In this document: piece after piece, positions 61,719-62,826 of the stretch | Position numbering within the stretch: the first letter of the stretch is position 1 | Layout: each line of letters begins with the position of its first letter | Program-made: the position numbers and the translations under genes | Origin: Tannerella forsythia | GTDB lineage: Bacteria > Bacteroidota > Bacteroidia > Bacteroidales > Tannerellaceae | Direction: 5' to 3' | DNA: 62,826 bases | NCBI RefSeq assembly: GCF_003860135.1 | Contig: NZ_RQYN01000013.1 | Span: forward strand, 1 to 62,826 | Notes under the pieces: generated by a model | What the model was told of the DNA's origin: nothing | Database searches by the model: none | Seen by the model: the letters and a program-made list of their open reading frames with translations, nothing else

Positions 61719-62494
61719 CATGGAATGAATTTTTGTGGTTTGCCTTACCGGCCATGTTCTGCTGGTCTTCGGCCGGTGTATTGGTTTATTTTTGTAACAG
61801 ACGGATCAGCCATCTGTTGATGCTTGCAGGAATCGCTTTTTTTACGGTGTTTATTGTCGGTCTGTGGATCGGGTTGGAACGTCCGCCGTTGCGTACCCTC
61901 GGCGAGACCCGACTGTGGTATGCTTTTTTTCTTTCGGTTGTGGGATATCTTACCTACCGGCATTGGCGATATCCATGGCTGCTTTCTTTCTCGGCGTTAG
62001 TGGCTATCGTATTTACGTGCGTCAATATTTTCAAGCCGGAGATTCATTCCAAGCATTTGATGCCGGCGTTGCAAAGTTACTGGTTTGTGCCGCATGTAAC
62101 GGTTTATATCTTGTCGTATGCCATGCTTGGTGCGGCCACCATCGCTTCGTTGATCCAACTGAACAAACTGAAGAAAAGGGCCCCGGAAGAACGTTTATAT
62201 CATTTGATGGACAATCTGGTTTACGTAGGATTCGGGTTCCTGATGTGCGGTATGCTGATGGGATGTATTTGGGCGAAAGAAGCATGGGGACATTACTGGT
62301 CATGGGATCCCAAAGAGACATGGGCTTTTGTCACTGCTGCTTCATATTTGGTGTATATCCATATGCGGCTACGGCGAACACATCCTTGTGTGACTTTATG
62401 GATGCTGCCCGTGTCGTTTATTTTGCTGATGATAACGTGGATCGGGGTGAACTATCTGCCGGCGGCACAAGGGAGCATTCATGTGTATGGATGA
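61715..62494 (+). CDS. CcsA/ResC-like cytochrome c assembly protein
   Basis: A 259-residue membrane protein with about eight helices and the heme-handling WWD-type motif WGHYWSWDPKETWAF. Conserved His residues flank it (VPHVTVYIL and the C-terminal VNYLPAAQGSIHVYG). ATG 61715 overlaps the ResB-like stop. It is the partner of the ResB-like protein in system II cytochrome maturation. The genes nrfHA-resB-ccsA form one module. Remaining sequence 62495-62826 holds repeats only. Confidence 0.9.
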   Translation: MTWNEFLWFALPAMFCWSSAGVLVYFCNRRISHLLMLAGIAFFTVFIVGLWIGLERPPLRTLGETRLWYAFFLSVVGYLTYRHWRYPWLLSFSALVAIVFTCVNIFKPEIHSKHLMPALQSYWFVPHVTVYILSYAMLGAATIASLIQLNKLKKRAPEERLYHLMDNLVYVGFGFLMCGMLMGCIWAKEAWGHYWSWDPKETWAFVTAASYLVYIHMRLRRTHPCVTLWMLPVSFILLMITWIGVNYLPAAQGSIHVYG

Positions 62495-62718
62495 ACGGAA
62501 TATAAAAACATTTTCTTCCGTGTGCTTTTCCGATGTTCACATAAAAGAGGGTAGTCTGCGTTGGATTGCACAGACCGACCTGCCTCATTGTGTCCGCCGA
62601 CTTGTTTGAGCCGTTCGGCCGACTTATGATGTTGCCCCGGCCATCCGGCTGTATCGGGTCGGCGGTTTTGAAGATACGGAACGTCCGGCTTCTTCTTTTT
62701 CTTTTTCTTGGCCCGATA

Positions 62719-62770
62719 AACCCAGATTACGCGATAGGAGCTTTATTTTAACCCAGATTCCGCAATAGAA
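62719..62770 (+). repeat. Two tandem ~31-bp AACCCAGATTnCGCnATAG motifs
   Basis: AACCCAGATTACGCGATAGG begins at 62719 and AACCCAGATTCCGCAATAG at 62750, a period of 31 bp. The second is the start of the 57-bp repeat shared with 134-190. A reverse-oriented ATGCGGAATTCGGGTT at 22294 resembles the same motif. Confidence 0.6.
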
Positions 62771-62806
62771 GAAATAGGAATGAATTTAATTCAGGCCTTC
62801 AGCCCT
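62750..62806 (+). repeat. 57-bp dispersed repeat, right copy
   Basis: This matches 134-190 over 57 bases with about six mismatches and no gaps, in the same orientation, ending CAGGCCTTCAGCCCT in both. Confidence 0.8.
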
Positions 62807-62826
62807 CCGAACAAGTTCCGGATGTC

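Overview
This window looks like chromosomal DNA of an anaerobic Bacteroidales bacterium, probably of the Tannerella/Parabacteroides type. I infer this from gene families and promoter style; no 16S gene is present. Supporting signs are promoters of the TTTG-N19/20-TAnnTTTG class, almost no Shine-Dalgarno sites, an archaeal-type ProRS, PPi-dependent phosphofructokinase, an NfnAB pair, NrfHA with ResB/CcsA-type cytochrome assembly, a DUF4837 lipoprotein beside rlmN, and a BlaR1-TonB fusion. I count 59 intact protein genes, one tRNA-Pro, two decayed genes (an ISAs1 transposase and a glycyl-radical activase) and several repeat systems.

Layout. 0-6.3 kb: envelope genes (outer-membrane barrel, TPR protein, LptC, PpiD-like foldase). 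6.4-9.7 kb: rlmN, DUF4837 lipoprotein, pdxA. 10.2-13.2 kb: a compact four-gene cluster (cytidylyltransferase, SDR, CDP-alcohol phosphotransferase, acyltransferase) that reads like a phospholipid head-group pathway. 13.3-16.2 kb: sigma-54 activator, lptE, a conserved hypothetical protein, secG. 16.3-22.1 kb: three exported proteins with near-identical signal peptides (two thioredoxin-like), an EptA-like phosphoethanolamine transferase and a small membrane protein. 22.8-28.2 kb (minus strand): orphan ECF sigma factor, DUF3127 protein with an SSB-like tail, proS, panB, TlpA-like protein, S41 protease. 28.4-36.0 kb: lemA, M48 protease, AlaX-like editing protein, pgk, S8 protease, xseA, xseB, ispD. 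36.2-40.4 kb (minus): NlpE-like lipoprotein, nfnB, nfnA, GroES-like protein, RluA-type synthase. 41.0-47.0 kb: activase remnant, pabC-pabB-KilA-N gene divergent from pabA-panE, then a Dcu transporter. 47.3-50.3 kb: dead ISAs1 element, then a cupin, a DUF438 protein and a DUF1858/DUF2249 protein behind a Crp/Fnr-type dyad. 50.7-57.8 kb: outer-membrane barrel, tRNA-Pro, MATE transporter, ribE, pfp, blaI-blaR1/tonB. 58.2-62.5 kb: nrfH, nrfA and two cytochrome c assembly genes.

The most striking unexplained signal is a family of intergenic tandem repeats. Arrays at 9.75-10.12, 22.37-22.57 (plus a decayed copy) and 40.56-40.98 kb look different in raw sequence, yet all have a 41-bp period. Read in the right orientation they share a GAA-n-TTAA ... 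GTGCGG core preceded by a hairpin whose arms differ between arrays but mostly still pair. This suggests one repeat family held to a structure rather than to a sequence. The second array is also bracketed by a 65-67 bp direct repeat.

Other points worth attention are a likely leaderless pabA, twin dyads before blaI, a displaced catalytic Asp in the CDP-alcohol phosphotransferase, and a 57-bp repeat at both ends of the window.
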